A DNA stretch of 64,000 bases from Proteiniphilum sp. (GCA_028709605.1 JAQVWR010000003.1:4913-68912), one strand, 5' to 3'. Shown: positions 1-9,683, numbered from the stretch's first letter. The notes: generated by a model not told the origin, from the sequence alone. Translations and numbers: made by a program.

Positions 1-422
1 TCCCCGAGGGGATCTATCTGGAAAGGTTCACCCCCGACTTCAGTATAGAAGCCACTGTCGTGGCCGATACGGCTTGGTATTACACCAGAAAGAAACTGTG
101 GAAGCTGAATAAGAATGTACATGTGGAAAATATGAAGGGAGAGATCTTCGACAGTGAAGAGCTGTTCTGGGACCAGGAGAATGAGCGGGTTTATTCCGAA
201 AGTTACATTGTGATCAAACGCGGTGTGACCGAGATCAAGGGATACGGGTTTGAGTCGAATCAGGCGATGACCGATTATCGGATCTTCCGGCCGCACGACG
301 GTAAGCTGCCTTTTGACGACCGACCACGCTCCGACTCCCTGCAGATGGATGCAGACGCCAACACGGGCCGCCTACCGGAAGGGCAGATGAATCGGGTCAT
401 GACAGATAAACAGGATCAGTAG
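1..422 (+). CDS. lptC: LptC, LPS export periplasmic protein (5' end cut by window)
   Basis: The reading frame is open from base 3 to the stop at 420-422, so the gene begins before the window and only its C-terminal ~139 residues are here. The visible part has the alternating beta-strand pattern of LptC (KLWKLNKNVHVEN, GEIFDSEELFWDQENERVYS). LptC is the bitopic inner-membrane partner of LptBFG that passes lipopolysaccharide to LptA on the way to the outer membrane; its N-terminal membrane anchor would lie upstream. The last ~35 residues are a polar, charged tail. The next gene begins 2 bases after the stop, so the two are probably co-transcribed. A GTG at base 60 could look like a start but lies inside the conserved domain. 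Confidence 0.85.
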   Translation, partial: PEGIYLERFTPDFSIEATVVADTAWYYTRKKLWKLNKNVHVENMKGEIFDSEELFWDQENERVYSESYIVIKRGVTEIKGYGFESNQAMTDYRIFRPHDGKLPFDDRPRSDSLQMDADANTGRLPEGQMNRVMTDKQDQ

Positions 423-424
423 GT

Positions 425-1702
425 ATGACAGCATCCGTAACCATCGTGTGGCTGATCACCGGCCTGATTCTTTCTCTTTTTTTCTCGGGCATGGAGGTGG
501 CTTTTGTTTCGTCCGACAAGCTGAAGGATGCGGACAGTAAAAACTCTTCCGGGGGGCTCTTCTCCATGCGCAACGCCGTATACGGCCATCCCCGCCAGTT
601 CCTGGCCACGCTCCTTGTCGGCAAAGTAATGACGCTGGTGCTGGTGGTTTCCTTAGCCTTTCTGCTGCTGCAGGATCGTATGCTCTTCGACGGGCACGTC
701 GGTCTGTGGCCCTTTTTGCTTTTTTCCCTCACGCTCATCTTCCTGCTCCTGCTCACCGACCAGTTTCTTCCCCGGATGCTGTTCCGGAAAAATGCCAATT
801 TCTGGATGCGGGTGTGTATGATTCCCCTTTTTCTGTTCTATGTTTTGTTCTATCCCGTTGCCTGTTTTTTCAGCTCCCTGGCGAAATGGATTGTAAAGCT
901 TCCGGGGGCCCGTTCACCTGAACCGGACAACAAGTCCTTTACCCGTTTGGATCTCGATGCCTTTGTGAAAAAGAGCATCCATGATTTGGCAAAAGAGGAG
1001 GATGCGGATGCTGAAGTAAAAATCTTTCGCAATGCACTCGATTTTACGGCCCTTAAGGTCAAGGATTGTATGGTGCCGCGTGCCGAGATTGTGGCGGTGA
1101 GGTTCGATACCGATCCGGATACGCTGAAAGAAAAATTTATCGAAACAGGACTGTCAAGGATCCTCGTGTTCAATGAAGATATCGACAACATTGTGGGATA
1201 TATCCATATCTGGGAGATATTTAACCAAACGGGTGACTGGACAGCGAGTGTGGCACCCATCTCTTTTGTGCCGGAGAGCATGTCTGCCAGGCAGTTGATG
1301 AGTGATCTGATGCAGCAGCACAAAAGTATTGCGGTGGTGGTGGACGAATTTGGGGGAACTTCCGGCATTGTGACGATGGAAGATCTGGTGGAGGAGATCT
1401 TCGGCGAGATCGAGGACGAGTATGATGTGAAGTCGAACTTCATCAAGCAGGAGGGAGAGCATGCGTTCGTTCTCTCAGGCCGTGTGGAGATCGACCACCT
1501 TAATGAGCTGTATCATCTCGATCTGCCCGAGTCGGATGCATACTCCACGGTGGCGGGTTATCTGCTCCACTATACACAGCGCTTCCCCAAGACATACGAA
1601 ACGGTGATCATTGGAAAATATACCTTTAAAATATTGAAAGTTACGGCACGTAAAATTGAAGTGGTCCGGTTGCAGATCGGTGAAACAGCAGACAGGGGGT
1701 GA
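425..1702 (+). CDS. CNNM/CBS-domain membrane protein (GldE-like, HlyC/CorC family)
   Basis: This 425-residue protein has the HlyC/CorC (UPF0053) layout. Four hydrophobic segments (about residues 5-28, 60-82, 94-114, 128-150) form a CNNM/DUF21 domain. Two CBS motifs follow (about 210-270 and 278-335, with VVDEFGGTSGIVTMEDLVEE typical of the second). The C-terminal CorC_HlyC domain ends the protein. Family members are implicated in divalent cation (Mg/Co) transport or sensing; in gliding Bacteroidota the orthologue is called GldE. No gliding genes are visible here, so a motility role is not implied. It lies between lptC and a PpiD-like chaperone, suggesting an envelope function. ATG at 425 is close to the lptC stop and fits translational coupling. 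Confidence 0.85.
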   Translation: MTASVTIVWLITGLILSLFFSGMEVAFVSSDKLKDADSKNSSGGLFSMRNAVYGHPRQFLATLLVGKVMTLVLVVSLAFLLLQDRMLFDGHVGLWPFLLFSLTLIFLLLLTDQFLPRMLFRKNANFWMRVCMIPLFLFYVLFYPVACFFSSLAKWIVKLPGARSPEPDNKSFTRLDLDAFVKKSIHDLAKEEDADAEVKIFRNALDFTALKVKDCMVPRAEIVAVRFDTDPDTLKEKFIETGLSRILVFNEDIDNIVGYIHIWEIFNQTGDWTASVAPISFVPESMSARQLMSDLMQQHKSIAVVVDEFGGTSGIVTMEDLVEEIFGEIEDEYDVKSNFIKQEGEHAFVLSGRVEIDHLNELYHLDLPESDAYSTVAGYLLHYTQRFPKTYETVIIGKYTFKILKVTARKIEVVRLQIGETADRG

Positions 1703-1765
1703 CAATTTTCACCGGCCGGGCAGATACTTTTCCCGGAAATAATGTTATATCTGCTTTATTTTTAC

Positions 1766-1773
1766 TAACTTCG
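1766..1773 (+). promoter_or_regulatory. Possible -7 box upstream of ppiD-like gene
   Basis: TAACTTCG differs by one base from the Bacteroidota -7 consensus TAnnTTTG and lies 59 bases before the ATG at 1832. No clear TTTG -33 element is seen at the right distance, so this is a weak call. Confidence 0.35.
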
Positions 1774-1831
1774 TGCCCTTATTTGAATCAGATTATAATT
1801 TACCTTTTTAACAGTACTAAAGATTAGTTAA

Positions 1832-3961
1832 ATGGCTACTTTACAGAAGATTAGGAATAAAGGCACGCTGTTGGTCATCGTGATTGGAGTGGCGCTGGTT
1901 GCCTTTATTTTAGGAGACTTGTTTACTTCGGGCACCACCCTTTTCGGGAGGGCACGGGACAAAGCATTTGTGGTAAACGGCGAAGTGATATCCACAAAAG
2001 AATATGCCGACAAGATCACCGAGTTCGAGGAGTTTCAGAAGATGGTGAGCGGGCAGAGCTCGCTCGATGAGAATATCTCGGCTCAGATCCGTGAAGCCGT
2101 CTATCAGCAGATGGTCCGCCAGCGTCTGTTCGACCATCAGACACGGAAGCTGGGACTCAAAGTGAGCAAAGAGGAACTCAATGATCTGGTACACGGTGAG
2201 GCCATCTCGCCGGTCTTGCAGCAGCTCCCCTTCTTTGTAGACCCACAGACAGGAATGTTCAGCCGGGCTGCTTTGGTTGACTTCATCAACACCATCAATA
2301 TGCCCGGTGCGAATGCAGAGGAGCAGGCGCTGGTAAACCAGTATAAGTCGTTGTGGCTGTTTATTGAAGAGATGGTCAGGACCCAGCGTCTGGAAGAGAA
2401 ATATATCTCTCTGCTTTCGAATGCCGTGATCATAAACGATGCAGAAGCAAAGAACACCTTCGATCTGTCTCAGCAGAACGCAGCTATTGCATATACGGTG
2501 CAGAACTATTTCACCATCCCCGATTCGGTGGTGACGGTGTCCGATCAGGATATCAAGGCTTACTATGACAAGCATAAGGATTCCTACCGCCTGGAGGCCC
2601 CCCTTGTCAAGCTCTCCTACTTCACGAAACAAGTGCTGCCCAGCGAGGAGGATTATGCAGAAGTGGAAGCGGAGTCACGTGTTGCTTTTACGGAGCTGCA
2701 GAACAGTCCGAATCCCGCCACCGTGGTTGCCGATTATTCACAGGTTCCCTTTCGCGATGTCTATATGAGTGAATATATGCTGACGCCCGATCAGATTGAG
2801 TTTGTACGTACTGCCGCCATCAATGAGATGTACGGTCCGGTGCGTCAGGAAAATTCATACCAGATCATGAAGCTGATCGATCAGACTGTTGCGCCCGATT
2901 CGGTCCATTTCCGGATGATGAACATACCGACAGGTTCGATGGTGGGACAGGATTCGATCGTGACCCGGTTTACGGACAGCCTCTATACCGTTATTCAGCA
3001 AGGACAGCCGTTCGCCGACGTGGCAAACAGCCTCAACCCGAAAGCCAACGGCGGCGATGTGGGCTGGGCCAGGGAGGTAGATCTGGCTTCTTTCGGTTCA
3101 GAGATGGTGCAGAGGGTGTTCAACACGCCGGCAGGCGAGTTGGCAATGCTGTCACTGCCCGGCCAGAAGGTGATCCTTCAGGTGGAAGAGAGAACCCGCC
3201 CGGTGAATAAGTACAAGGTCGCTATCATCGATATGCCGGTATTGGCAAGTGAAAAAACCTCGAACAACATCGACAATGAGCTGAACCAGTTTATCTCTGC
3301 GCCTGAGGTGGGAGCCAAATTCAATGAACAGGCATCGAAGAAGGGCTATATGGTGATGCCGCACGTCACGGTTTCGGCCAATGAATTCACGCTGGCACAG
3401 ATTCCCGGCACGCGTCAGGTGATCACCTGGGCTGCCAATGAGAAGAAGGCAGGCAGTGTGAAAAAGTTCGACCTCACCAACCTGCGTGTGGTGGCGCGTG
3501 TGGATCAGGTGATCCCTTCCGGCACAGCGCCGCTCTCCGAAGTTTCTTCCGGTATACGGACGCAGCTGCTCAATGAGAAGAAAGCGGAAAAGATGATCTC
3601 CGATCTGAAGGGGCAGCATCTTACCACCCTTGCCGATTATGCTGCGGCAATGAACAGCAAGGTCGACACGGTACGCTTTGTCAACTTCACCACACAGAAC
3701 ATCACCGGCCTGGGATTTGAGCCCGTGCTGAATGCTGTTTCCGCTTTTGCCCCGCTCAACAGTGTGGAGGGCCCGTGGAAGGGCAACATGGGGGTCTATG
3801 TGGCGACGGTGACCGATCGCACCCAGGGCAGCGAGCGCTACGATGCCGAAGCACAGAAGCGCAGTATGATGAACAACAATGCCTATCGTCTGCAGATGCA
3901 GTCGGTGGAAGTGTTGAAGCAGAAGCTGGGCGTAGAGGATAACCGTTTCCGGTTTTTCTGA
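1832..3961 (+). CDS. ppiD: PpiD-like periplasmic peptidyl-prolyl isomerase/chaperone
   Basis: A 709-residue SurA/PpiD-type protein. An uncleaved N-terminal membrane anchor (about residues 11-30, LLVIVIGVALVAFILGDLF) is followed by a SurA_N-like helical region (about 40-250). A parvulin-type rotamase segment lies at about 350-455 (VHFRMMNIPTG ... GGDVGWAREVDLASFGSEM ... VILQVEERTRPVNKYKVAII), and a C-terminal helical domain ends the protein. It should act in the periplasm, tethered to the inner membrane, helping outer-membrane proteins fold. Its place directly after lptC and a CNNM protein is a common Bacteroidales order and supports an envelope-biogenesis role. The gene ends just before a strong intrinsic terminator. 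Confidence 0.88.
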   Translation: MATLQKIRNKGTLLVIVIGVALVAFILGDLFTSGTTLFGRARDKAFVVNGEVISTKEYADKITEFEEFQKMVSGQSSLDENISAQIREAVYQQMVRQRLFDHQTRKLGLKVSKEELNDLVHGEAISPVLQQLPFFVDPQTGMFSRAALVDFINTINMPGANAEEQALVNQYKSLWLFIEEMVRTQRLEEKYISLLSNAVIINDAEAKNTFDLSQQNAAIAYTVQNYFTIPDSVVTVSDQDIKAYYDKHKDSYRLEAPLVKLSYFTKQVLPSEEDYAEVEAESRVAFTELQNSPNPATVVADYSQVPFRDVYMSEYMLTPDQIEFVRTAAINEMYGPVRQENSYQIMKLIDQTVAPDSVHFRMMNIPTGSMVGQDSIVTRFTDSLYTVIQQGQPFADVANSLNPKANGGDVGWAREVDLASFGSEMVQRVFNTPAGELAMLSLPGQKVILQVEERTRPVNKYKVAIIDMPVLASEKTSNNIDNELNQFISAPEVGAKFNEQASKKGYMVMPHVTVSANEFTLAQIPGTRQVITWAANEKKAGSVKKFDLTNLRVVARVDQVIPSGTAPLSEVSSGIRTQLLNEKKAEKMISDLKGQHLTTLADYAAAMNSKVDTVRFVNFTTQNITGLGFEPVLNAVSAFAPLNSVEGPWKGNMGVYVATVTDRTQGSERYDAEAQKRSMMNNNAYRLQMQSVEVLKQKLGVEDNRFRFF

Positions 3962-3985
3962 TCCGGTTTCATCCAAGCCATACAG

Positions 3986-4019
3986 AAAAAGGGCTGATCC
4001 GTGAGGGTCAGCCCTTTTT
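3986..4019 (+). terminator. Intrinsic terminator after ppiD
   Basis: A 10-bp stem (3991-4000 with 4005-4014, one G:T pair) closes a GTGA loop. It is preceded by an A-run and followed by TTTTT, about 30 bases after the ppiD stop. Confidence 0.9.
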
Positions 4020-4079
4020 CGAGGTGTACGGTGCATGGCAATTCACTGGGTGACGGTTAGCTGTTATATGGGTTAACTT

Positions 4080-4120
4080 TTGATAAAAGAAACCACCGGG
4101 CGTGCGAGCATGCCCGGTGG
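4080..4120 (-). terminator. Intrinsic terminator after pfp
   Basis: The arms CCACCGGGC (4093-4101) and GCCCGGTGG (4112-4120) form a perfect 9-bp stem. Read on the minus strand it is followed by TTTCTTTTATC, as expected for the end of pfp. With the ppiD terminator it insulates the two convergent genes. Confidence 0.85.
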
Positions 4121-4180
4121 TGGTGTGAGAGGCGGGGGAGTAATCCCCCTATCTGCCCGATTGACGGCGGAACGGAAGGT

Positions 4181-5845
4181 TTATTGTACCTCGATCCGTC
4201 CTTTTTGTTCCAGCTGCAGGGTTTTGCTGGGCTGGTCACAGACCTCCGTGGGGCCGAAGTACTGGATAGGGCCCGGATAGACATAGTCGGTCTCTGCCGC
4301 CCACTTGTTCCTCTCGCGCACGAAGTAGTTGAAGGGATCCCCGTCGAGTTCCACCAGCGCCTTTCGGATCACTGGCTTCATCTCACCGTGGCGGCGTTCC
4401 ATGTTCATCATCATGGTGATGGGGATTCCTCCGGCGATCCACTGTGCCGCAGGAGCGGTGGTGTTGCGGATGGAGGACATATATCCCGTTTTGCCGGCAG
4501 CTACCAGCATTGATGCGGTGTATCCGAGAGAATAGCAGTAGTCGGCATCATAGTTGGAGGGAGCGGCGCAGCGTCCTTCATAACCGAAGAAGTGGGTGAT
4601 GGAGGCGAACTTGCCGTTGTATTTGCCCTCTTTGCTCCACTGATCGAGGCGGTTCTTCACCATCTCTGCCAGCAGCTTCTCCGTTTCGATGAGCGACACC
4701 TGTACGTTGCCGTGCGGGTCACGGTCGAGGGTGAGCTGGCGGGCCACCGTCTCGGGCAGGCTGGCATAGATCTTCGCATTTTCCTGCGACAGCTTGCTGA
4801 TGATATAATCCCGTTTGCCGGAGCGGCGTACCAGATCGAACTCCTCCTGGTTGTGTGCGAGGAAATCGTTCAGCTCGCTGATCAGCTTCTTCATGGCAGG
4901 GATAAACTCGATCAGCCCTTCCGGGATGATTACCGTTCCGAAGTTCATCCCGTTTTCGGCGCGTTGGGCGATTACAGAGGCAACCTGATCGATGATGTTG
5001 TCGAGCGACCATCCTTTGGCTTCCACCTCTTCCGAGACGATGCATATATTGGGGTGGGTCTGCAACGCACATTCGAGCGCAATATGAGAAGCGGAACGGC
5101 CCATCACCTTGATAAAGTGCCAGTACTTGCGTGCCGAGTTGCAGTCGCGCTGGATGTTGCCGATCAGCTCAGAGTATACTTTACAGGCCGTATCGAAGCC
5201 GAAGGAGGCCTCTATCTGTTCATTCTTAAGGTCGCCGTCGATGGTTTTGGGGCAGCCGATTACCTGTACGCCGGCGTGGATGGAGGCATAGTATTCCGCC
5301 AGCACGCAGGCGTTGGTGTTGGAGTCATCGCCGCCGATGATCACCAGTGCTTTGATATCCAGTTTTTTCAGGATCTCGAGGCCCTTGTCGAACTGCTCTT
5401 TGGTCTCTAACTTGGTACGTCCCGATCCGATGATGTCGAATCCGCCGGTATTGCGATATGCATCAATGATCTCGTCGGTCAGCTCTTTATACTGATGATC
5501 TATCAATCCGGCGGGGCCCAGGATAAAGCCGTACAGTCTGCTGTCACGATGCAGGCGCTTGATTCCGTCGAAGATGCCGGCGATCACGTTGTGGCCGCCG
5601 GGTGCCTGTCCGCCCGAAAGGATCACGCCCACATTATACGGGCTGTCTGTGCCGGGTTTTCCGGGAGTGGCTGAGAAGGTGACGATCGGCATCCCATAGG
5701 TGATTGGAAATAATTTTCGAATCTCCTCCTGGTCGCTTACCGACCGGGTGGCGGCTCCTTCTTTAATTTTCACGTTGCCCTTTAATCCTTCGGGCATCTT
5801 GGGCTCATAAGTAGCCCTCGCAATTTGTAAAGCGCTTTTTGTCAT
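4181..5845 (-). CDS. pfp: Pyrophosphate-dependent 6-phosphofructokinase
   Basis: A 554-residue long-form PFK that phosphorylates fructose 6-phosphate with PPi instead of ATP, the reversible glycolytic step in the cytosol. The glycine-rich [16 protein letters not shown] lies at about residues 72-87. The second acidic residue of GGDDSNT (about 170) and the lysine of PKTIDGDL (about 200) are the known signature of PPi- rather than ATP-dependent enzymes. The [14 protein letters not shown] segment is also typical. The ATG at 5845 gives an N-terminus close to other Bacteroidales members. It appears monocistronic: a -7 box at 5904-5911 and a terminator at 4080-4120. Confidence 0.95.
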   Translation of the reverse strand: MTKSALQIARATYEPKMPEGLKGNVKIKEGAATRSVSDQEEIRKLFPITYGMPIVTFSATPGKPGTDSPYNVGVILSGGQAPGGHNVIAGIFDGIKRLHRDSRLYGFILGPAGLIDHQYKELTDEIIDAYRNTGGFDIIGSGRTKLETKEQFDKGLEILKKLDIKALVIIGGDDSNTNACVLAEYYASIHAGVQVIGCPKTIDGDLKNEQIEASFGFDTACKVYSELIGNIQRDCNSARKYWHFIKVMGRSASHIALECALQTHPNICIVSEEVEAKGWSLDNIIDQVASVIAQRAENGMNFGTVIIPEGLIEFIPAMKKLISELNDFLAHNQEEFDLVRRSGKRDYIISKLSQENAKIYASLPETVARQLTLDRDPHGNVQVSLIETEKLLAEMVKNRLDQWSKEGKYNGKFASITHFFGYEGRCAAPSNYDADYCYSLGYTASMLVAAGKTGYMSSIRNTTAPAAQWIAGGIPITMMMNMERRHGEMKPVIRKALVELDGDPFNYFVRERNKWAAETDYVYPGPIQYFGPTEVCDQPSKTLQLEQKGRIEVQ

Positions 5846-5903
5846 TGAAATGATTTTTATGATGATGATTGTCTTTGTTTCTGTGCAGAATGATTTGAAG
5901 CCT

Positions 5904-5911
5904 CAAAAATA
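5904..5911 (-). promoter_or_regulatory. -7 box of the pfp promoter
   Basis: On the minus strand this reads TATTTTTG, an exact TAnnTTTG match, about 60 bases before the pfp ATG. The -33 region is only T-rich (no clean TTTG). Confidence 0.5.
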
Positions 5912-5984
5912 GCATTTTTTCGGCAAACAGGAAAATGTCCCATCAGATAAATCATGGAGGGAACCACACAGAGGTTTTTTTATT

Positions 5985-8306
5985 TTACCGGGCACTCTCC
6001 ACAATGGTGAAGCGGGCAAACTTGAGCAGCAACTGTTTTCTGCCTGCCGATTCAAAATCCACGAAAGCGCGGCGGTCGCTGCCGCCCATCTCGATGGCGG
6101 TGACCACGCCGCGGCCGAACCGTTCGTGCTCGATGATATCACCCTTCTGCAACTCCCCTGCCTCTTTTGAGAGGGGAATGGAGGAGGATGTCTGTTGCAG
6201 GGGTATTGTCTTTCGGGGGGGAGAGATGCTTCTTTGTTTTTCGAGTCTCTGTTTCCGCATCGATCCCCAGAAGTTGTCCGCCTCGGCAGCGTGGGCAATG
6301 CCGGTGGCCGTCTGCCGGTCCATGTTGAGATAAGCGGGGTCGATATCTTTCAGAAAGCGGCTTTCACGGGCAGGGTTGGTTTTCCCGTTGCGGAAGCGGC
6401 TTTTGGCGTAGGTGATGGTGCACGACTCTTTTGCCCTTGTGAGGGCTACATAAAAGAGGCGTCGTTCCTCTTCCAGGCCCCGCATTTCCGAGCGGGTCAT
6501 CGCTGAGGGAAAGAGATCCTCCTCCATGCCCACCACAAAGACATGATTGAACTCCAGTCCTTTGGCCGAGTGTACTGTCATCAGGGTCACCTTCTCATTG
6601 TCCGCTTCGCGGTCGGTATCCTGATCGGTCAGCAGCGACACTTCCGAGAGGAAGTCGACCAGCCGGTTATGCTCCTCTCCCTGTTCCAGCCGGGTCGACA
6701 CAAACGCGCTCATGGCGTTGAGCAGCTCCTGGATGTTCTGGGTGCGGCTCATCCCCTCCGGGGTCATATCCTCGTAGGCTTCGGCGGCGATGCCGCTTTC
6801 CCTGATCACCTCCTGTGCCAGTTCGAAGGCGTTGAGGCTTTCGTTTTGTTCGAGGAAGCCGCTGATCAGCGAGTGGAACCCTTCGAGCTTTCTTGCCGTG
6901 CCGGCATTCACATCGAGGGGATGTTCCCCGGGTGCTGCCACCACCTGCCAGAGGCTGGCCTGTTGTTGCTGTGCTACGAACGTTATTTTTCCGACCGTCA
7001 CATCGCCGATTCCCCTCGAGGGGTAGTTGATGATCCGGCGGAATGCCTCCTCGTCGTTCGGGTTGACGATCAGTCGGAAGTAGCTGATCACATCCTTGAT
7101 CTCTTTGCGTTGGTAGAAAGATAGTCCGCCGTAGATACGGTAAGGAATGTTATTCTTGCGCAAAGCCTCTTCGAAGATGCGCGACTGGGCGTTGGTGCGG
7201 TAGAGGATGGCGAAATTGCTGTAGGGAGTATGTTTCTCGAGCCGCATTCTGGCAATCTTGTTGGCGACGATCAGTCCCTCTTCAAAGTCGGAGAAGGCAC
7301 TTCTCACCTCAATCTTCTCCCCTTCTTCATTTGTTGAAAAGACCTGCTTGAAGATCTGCTCGCTGTTCTTTTTGATCAGGCTGTTGGCCGCATTCACGAT
7401 GTTCTGTGTGGAGCGGTAGTTCTGTTCCAGCTTGAAGACCTGTGTTTCCGGGTAGTTCGATTTGAAATGCAGGATGTTGTTGATATTTGCGCCGCGAAAT
7501 GAGTAGATACTCTGTGCATCGTCGCCTACCACGCATACGCGGTGGTGCTTGTCTGCCAGCTGCTTCACGATGAGATGCTGTGCGAAATTGGTGTCCTGGT
7601 ATTCATCCACCAATATGAACTGAAACTGATTCCGGTATTTTTCCAGGATATCGGCATGGTCGCGGAAGAGGATATTGGTCTGCATGAGCAGGTCGTCAAA
7701 GTCCATGCTGTTGGCCGTCCGCAGTCGCTGCTGGTAGCGGCTGTAGATCTCGCTGAGAGCTGGCCTGTGTGTCTTCTGGTCGTATGCGCGCATCTCGCTG
7801 TTGGCGGCATACATAGCGGGGGTGATCAGGTTGTTTTTCGCCCTGGAGATCTGGTTGTGTACCGCGCCCGGTTTGTATTGCTTGTCGTCGAGCTCCATCT
7901 CCCGGATGATCAGTTTGATCAGGTTCTTCGAGTCGGATGCGTCGAAGATGGTGAAGTTCGACAGGAAACCGACCGTTTCCGCCTCGTTGCGGAGGATGCG
8001 GGAGAAAATGGAGTGGAAGGTGCCCATCCAGAGCCGGCGGGCACGTTTCTCACCTACCAGATCTGCGATGCGAGATTTCATCTCGCGTGCGGCCTTGTTG
8101 GTGAAGGTGAGTGCCAGGAGGTAGTAGGGAGGGAGTCCCTGTTCCAGGAGCCAGGCAATCTTGTAGGTGAGCACGCGTGTCTTCCCCGAGCCGGCGCCGG
8201 CGATCACCAGCGAGGGGCCGTCGCAGAACTCCACGGCGGCGCGTTGAGCTTCATTGAGGTTATCGAGGATAGATAACTTTGTTTTTTCTTCTTCACGTGA
8301 TAGCAT
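5985..8306 (-). CDS. pcrA: UvrD/PcrA-type ATP-dependent DNA helicase
   Basis: A superfamily 1A 3'-5' helicase of 773 residues from the ATG at 8306. The frame stays open to 8447, but the extra N-terminus covers a promoter and the preceding terminator and has no family similarity, so 8306 is preferred. Visible motifs: Q-motif LNEAQRAAV (about 17-25), Walker A AGAGSGKT (about 36-43), VDEYQDTNF (II), GDDAQSIYSFRGA (III), LMTVHSAKGLEF (V) and EERRLFYVALTRAK (VI). The C-terminal region EHERFGRGVVTAIE resembles the Tudor-like C-terminus of PcrA that binds RNA polymerase. Expected roles are nucleotide-excision repair, clearing recombination intermediates and replication-transcription conflict. See the findings for its nearly leaderless promoter. 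Confidence 0.95.
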   Translation of the reverse strand: MLSREEEKTKLSILDNLNEAQRAAVEFCDGPSLVIAGAGSGKTRVLTYKIAWLLEQGLPPYYLLALTFTNKAAREMKSRIADLVGEKRARRLWMGTFHSIFSRILRNEAETVGFLSNFTIFDASDSKNLIKLIIREMELDDKQYKPGAVHNQISRAKNNLITPAMYAANSEMRAYDQKTHRPALSEIYSRYQQRLRTANSMDFDDLLMQTNILFRDHADILEKYRNQFQFILVDEYQDTNFAQHLIVKQLADKHHRVCVVGDDAQSIYSFRGANINNILHFKSNYPETQVFKLEQNYRSTQNIVNAANSLIKKNSEQIFKQVFSTNEEGEKIEVRSAFSDFEEGLIVANKIARMRLEKHTPYSNFAILYRTNAQSRIFEEALRKNNIPYRIYGGLSFYQRKEIKDVISYFRLIVNPNDEEAFRRIINYPSRGIGDVTVGKITFVAQQQQASLWQVVAAPGEHPLDVNAGTARKLEGFHSLISGFLEQNESLNAFELAQEVIRESGIAAEAYEDMTPEGMSRTQNIQELLNAMSAFVSTRLEQGEEHNRLVDFLSEVSLLTDQDTDREADNEKVTLMTVHSAKGLEFNHVFVVGMEEDLFPSAMTRSEMRGLEEERRLFYVALTRAKESCTITYAKSRFRNGKTNPARESRFLKDIDPAYLNMDRQTATGIAHAAEADNFWGSMRKQRLEKQRSISPPRKTIPLQQTSSSIPLSKEAGELQKGDIIEHERFGRGVVTAIEMGGSDRRAFVDFESAGRKQLLLKFARFTIVESAR

Positions 8307-8311
8307 AGATG

Positions 8312-8344
8312 CAAAAGTACCAATTTTATGTGGAATTCGACAAA
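8312..8344 (-). promoter_or_regulatory. Promoter of the UvrD/PcrA helicase gene
   Basis: On the minus strand TTTG (8341-8344) and TACTTTTG (8312-8319) are separated by 21 bases, matching the Bacteroidota housekeeping consensus TTTG-N19~21-TAnnTTTG. The predicted transcription start falls at about 8305-8306, on the ATG itself. Confidence 0.75.
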
Positions 8345-8369
8345 AAAACCGCTCTCGGTTGAGAGCGGT
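8341..8369 (-). terminator. Terminator of the small outer-membrane protein gene
   Basis: A perfect 9-bp stem (8348-8356 with 8361-8369) with a 4-base loop is followed on the minus strand by TTTTTTG. Its T-tract contains the -33 element of the helicase promoter. Confidence 0.85.
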
Positions 8370-8394
8370 ACTGTGAGGTTGTCGGAACATCCGT

Positions 8395-8865
8395 TTATCG
8401 GAAGGTGTAGCGCAGGCTGAGTGCAAAACCGCTGTACCAATAGTCATTGTAGTCGCTGGTGAAGTTAAACGACGGTTTCCAGTCGAGGGAAGCGGTAAAG
8501 GGAGTTCCCGGGAAGAGGTACTCCAGTCCGGCGATCAGATCTGCTCCCAGCAGAAAACTGCCGTCATAGTCATCTTTATCCTTGTGAATTCCTCCGATAT
8601 GCGCACCGATACCGAGATACCAGTCGAGATTGGGGGCACCCGTTACCGGCTGCTGGTATTCATAGAGACCGGTCAGTTGAAAATGACGGGGGGATGCCGA
8701 CAGGATAAACTCAGCAGCGCTGGACGGTGCAAAAAAATTCTTCAATGTGAGTCCGTTGTCATATCCCAGCCTCACACCGAAAGCGGTGTTGTAATGCTGT
8801 GCGTGCAGTGTAGTGGTAAAAGCAGTGATCAGGATCGCTGCAAATAAGACTTTTTTCAGTTTCAT
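8395..8865 (-). CDS. Small outer-membrane beta-barrel protein, function unknown
   Basis: 156 residues with a clear signal peptide (MKLKKVLFAAILITAFTTTLHAQ, cut after AQ at about 23). The mature part is short amphipathic strands rich in Gly, Tyr and Phe (GVRLGYDNGLTL, FQLTGLYEY, LDWYLGIGAHIGGIH, FLLGADLIAGLEYLF, YWYSGFALSLRYTFR). It ends in an aromatic strand as barrels inserted by BamA do. The length fits an 8-stranded porin/OmpA-like barrel without a peptidoglycan domain. A metal-ligand role or specific substrate cannot be assigned. It appears to be a single-gene unit with its own terminator. Confidence 0.75.
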   Translation of the reverse strand: MKLKKVLFAAILITAFTTTLHAQHYNTAFGVRLGYDNGLTLKNFFAPSSAAEFILSASPRHFQLTGLYEYQQPVTGAPNLDWYLGIGAHIGGIHKDKDDYDGSFLLGADLIAGLEYLFPGTPFTASLDWKPSFNFTSDYNDYWYSGFALSLRYTFR

Positions 8866-9028
8866 GAGTTGGTGTTTTAAAATGAATAATTGGTTATCCT
8901 CTGTTTGAACCTATTTGAGGCTTGTTCAAAGAATAACAAAAAAACATCCTTTTTGTTTTTTATGAAGCAGAAAAAGTGCTTGTTGCAGCCCTTGCGGCAG
9001 GGCCTTTTTTTAGGATAAAGCAGTAGGA

Positions 9029-9613
9029 TTATGGCTGTTTTGCTGCTGCTTTCAGGTAGCATTTTCTGCACAGTGGCTGGTACTCTTCGGTTTCCCCCAG
9101 CATGATCTGCCGGTTGTTTTTCACCAGCCGGTAGGAGTAGCTGGCCAGGCTGCCGCAGCGCACACAGATGGCATGCACCTTGATTACATCGTCGGCGATG
9201 GCGCAGAGACCCGGTATCGGCCCGAAGGGCACGCGCCGGAAGTCCATGTCGAGTCCGGCGATGATCACGCGCACCCCCTGGTCGGCCAGCTGCTGGCACA
9301 CGCTGATCAGTCCCTCGTCGAAAAACTGAGCCTCGTCGATGCCCACCACCTCCACGCCGGAGGAGAGAAGCAGGATGTTGCCGGAGTGCTCTACGGGGGT
9401 AGAGAGAATGGCGTTGCGGTCGTGCGATACCACCTCCTCCTGCGAGTAGCGGGTGTCGATGACCGGCTTGAAGATCTCCACCTTCTGGCGGGCGATGCGT
9501 GCGCGGCGCAGCCGGCGCAACAACTCTTCGGTTTTGCCGGAGAACATGGATCCGCAGATCACTTCGATGCGTCCGGCGCGTATGGGTTCGTTGTGGCTTA
9601 TCTCGTTATACAT
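9029..9613 (-). CDS. tdk: Thymidine kinase (type II)
   Basis: A 194-residue TK1-type thymidine kinase for nucleoside salvage: thymidine + ATP gives dTMP. The P-loop [18 protein letters not shown] is at about residues 21-38. The Walker B-like DEAQFF is at about 94-99 and the lasso-domain zinc ligands CVRCG and CRKC are both present. The C-terminus [24 protein letters not shown] is typical of the thymidine-binding loop. It lies 70 bases downstream of mutS on the same strand and could be read with it; no separate promoter is clear. Confidence 0.95.
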   Translation of the reverse strand: MYNEISHNEPIRAGRIEVICGSMFSGKTEELLRRLRRARIARQKVEIFKPVIDTRYSQEEVVSHDRNAILSTPVEHSGNILLLSSGVEVVGIDEAQFFDEGLISVCQQLADQGVRVIIAGLDMDFRRVPFGPIPGLCAIADDVIKVHAICVRCGSLASYSYRLVKNNRQIMLGETEEYQPLCRKCYLKAAAKQP

Positions 9614-9683
9614 AGCTGTGGGAGCGGGTGTTTCCTGGCCTGCGGGTACAAGGTTGTGCCGGCAGGTGTGTGCGTGAGAGCGT

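Noticed and set aside
4592..5410. 272-codon plus-strand frame inside pfp
   Set aside because: Antisense shadow of pfp, whose motifs are all intact.
8988..9011. Hairpin GCCCT/AGGGC with T7 on the plus strand downstream of tdk
   Set aside because: It looks like a terminator but points the wrong way: no plus-strand gene precedes it, and on the minus strand (tdk side) the T-run is on the wrong end. It may still be a weak tdk terminator.
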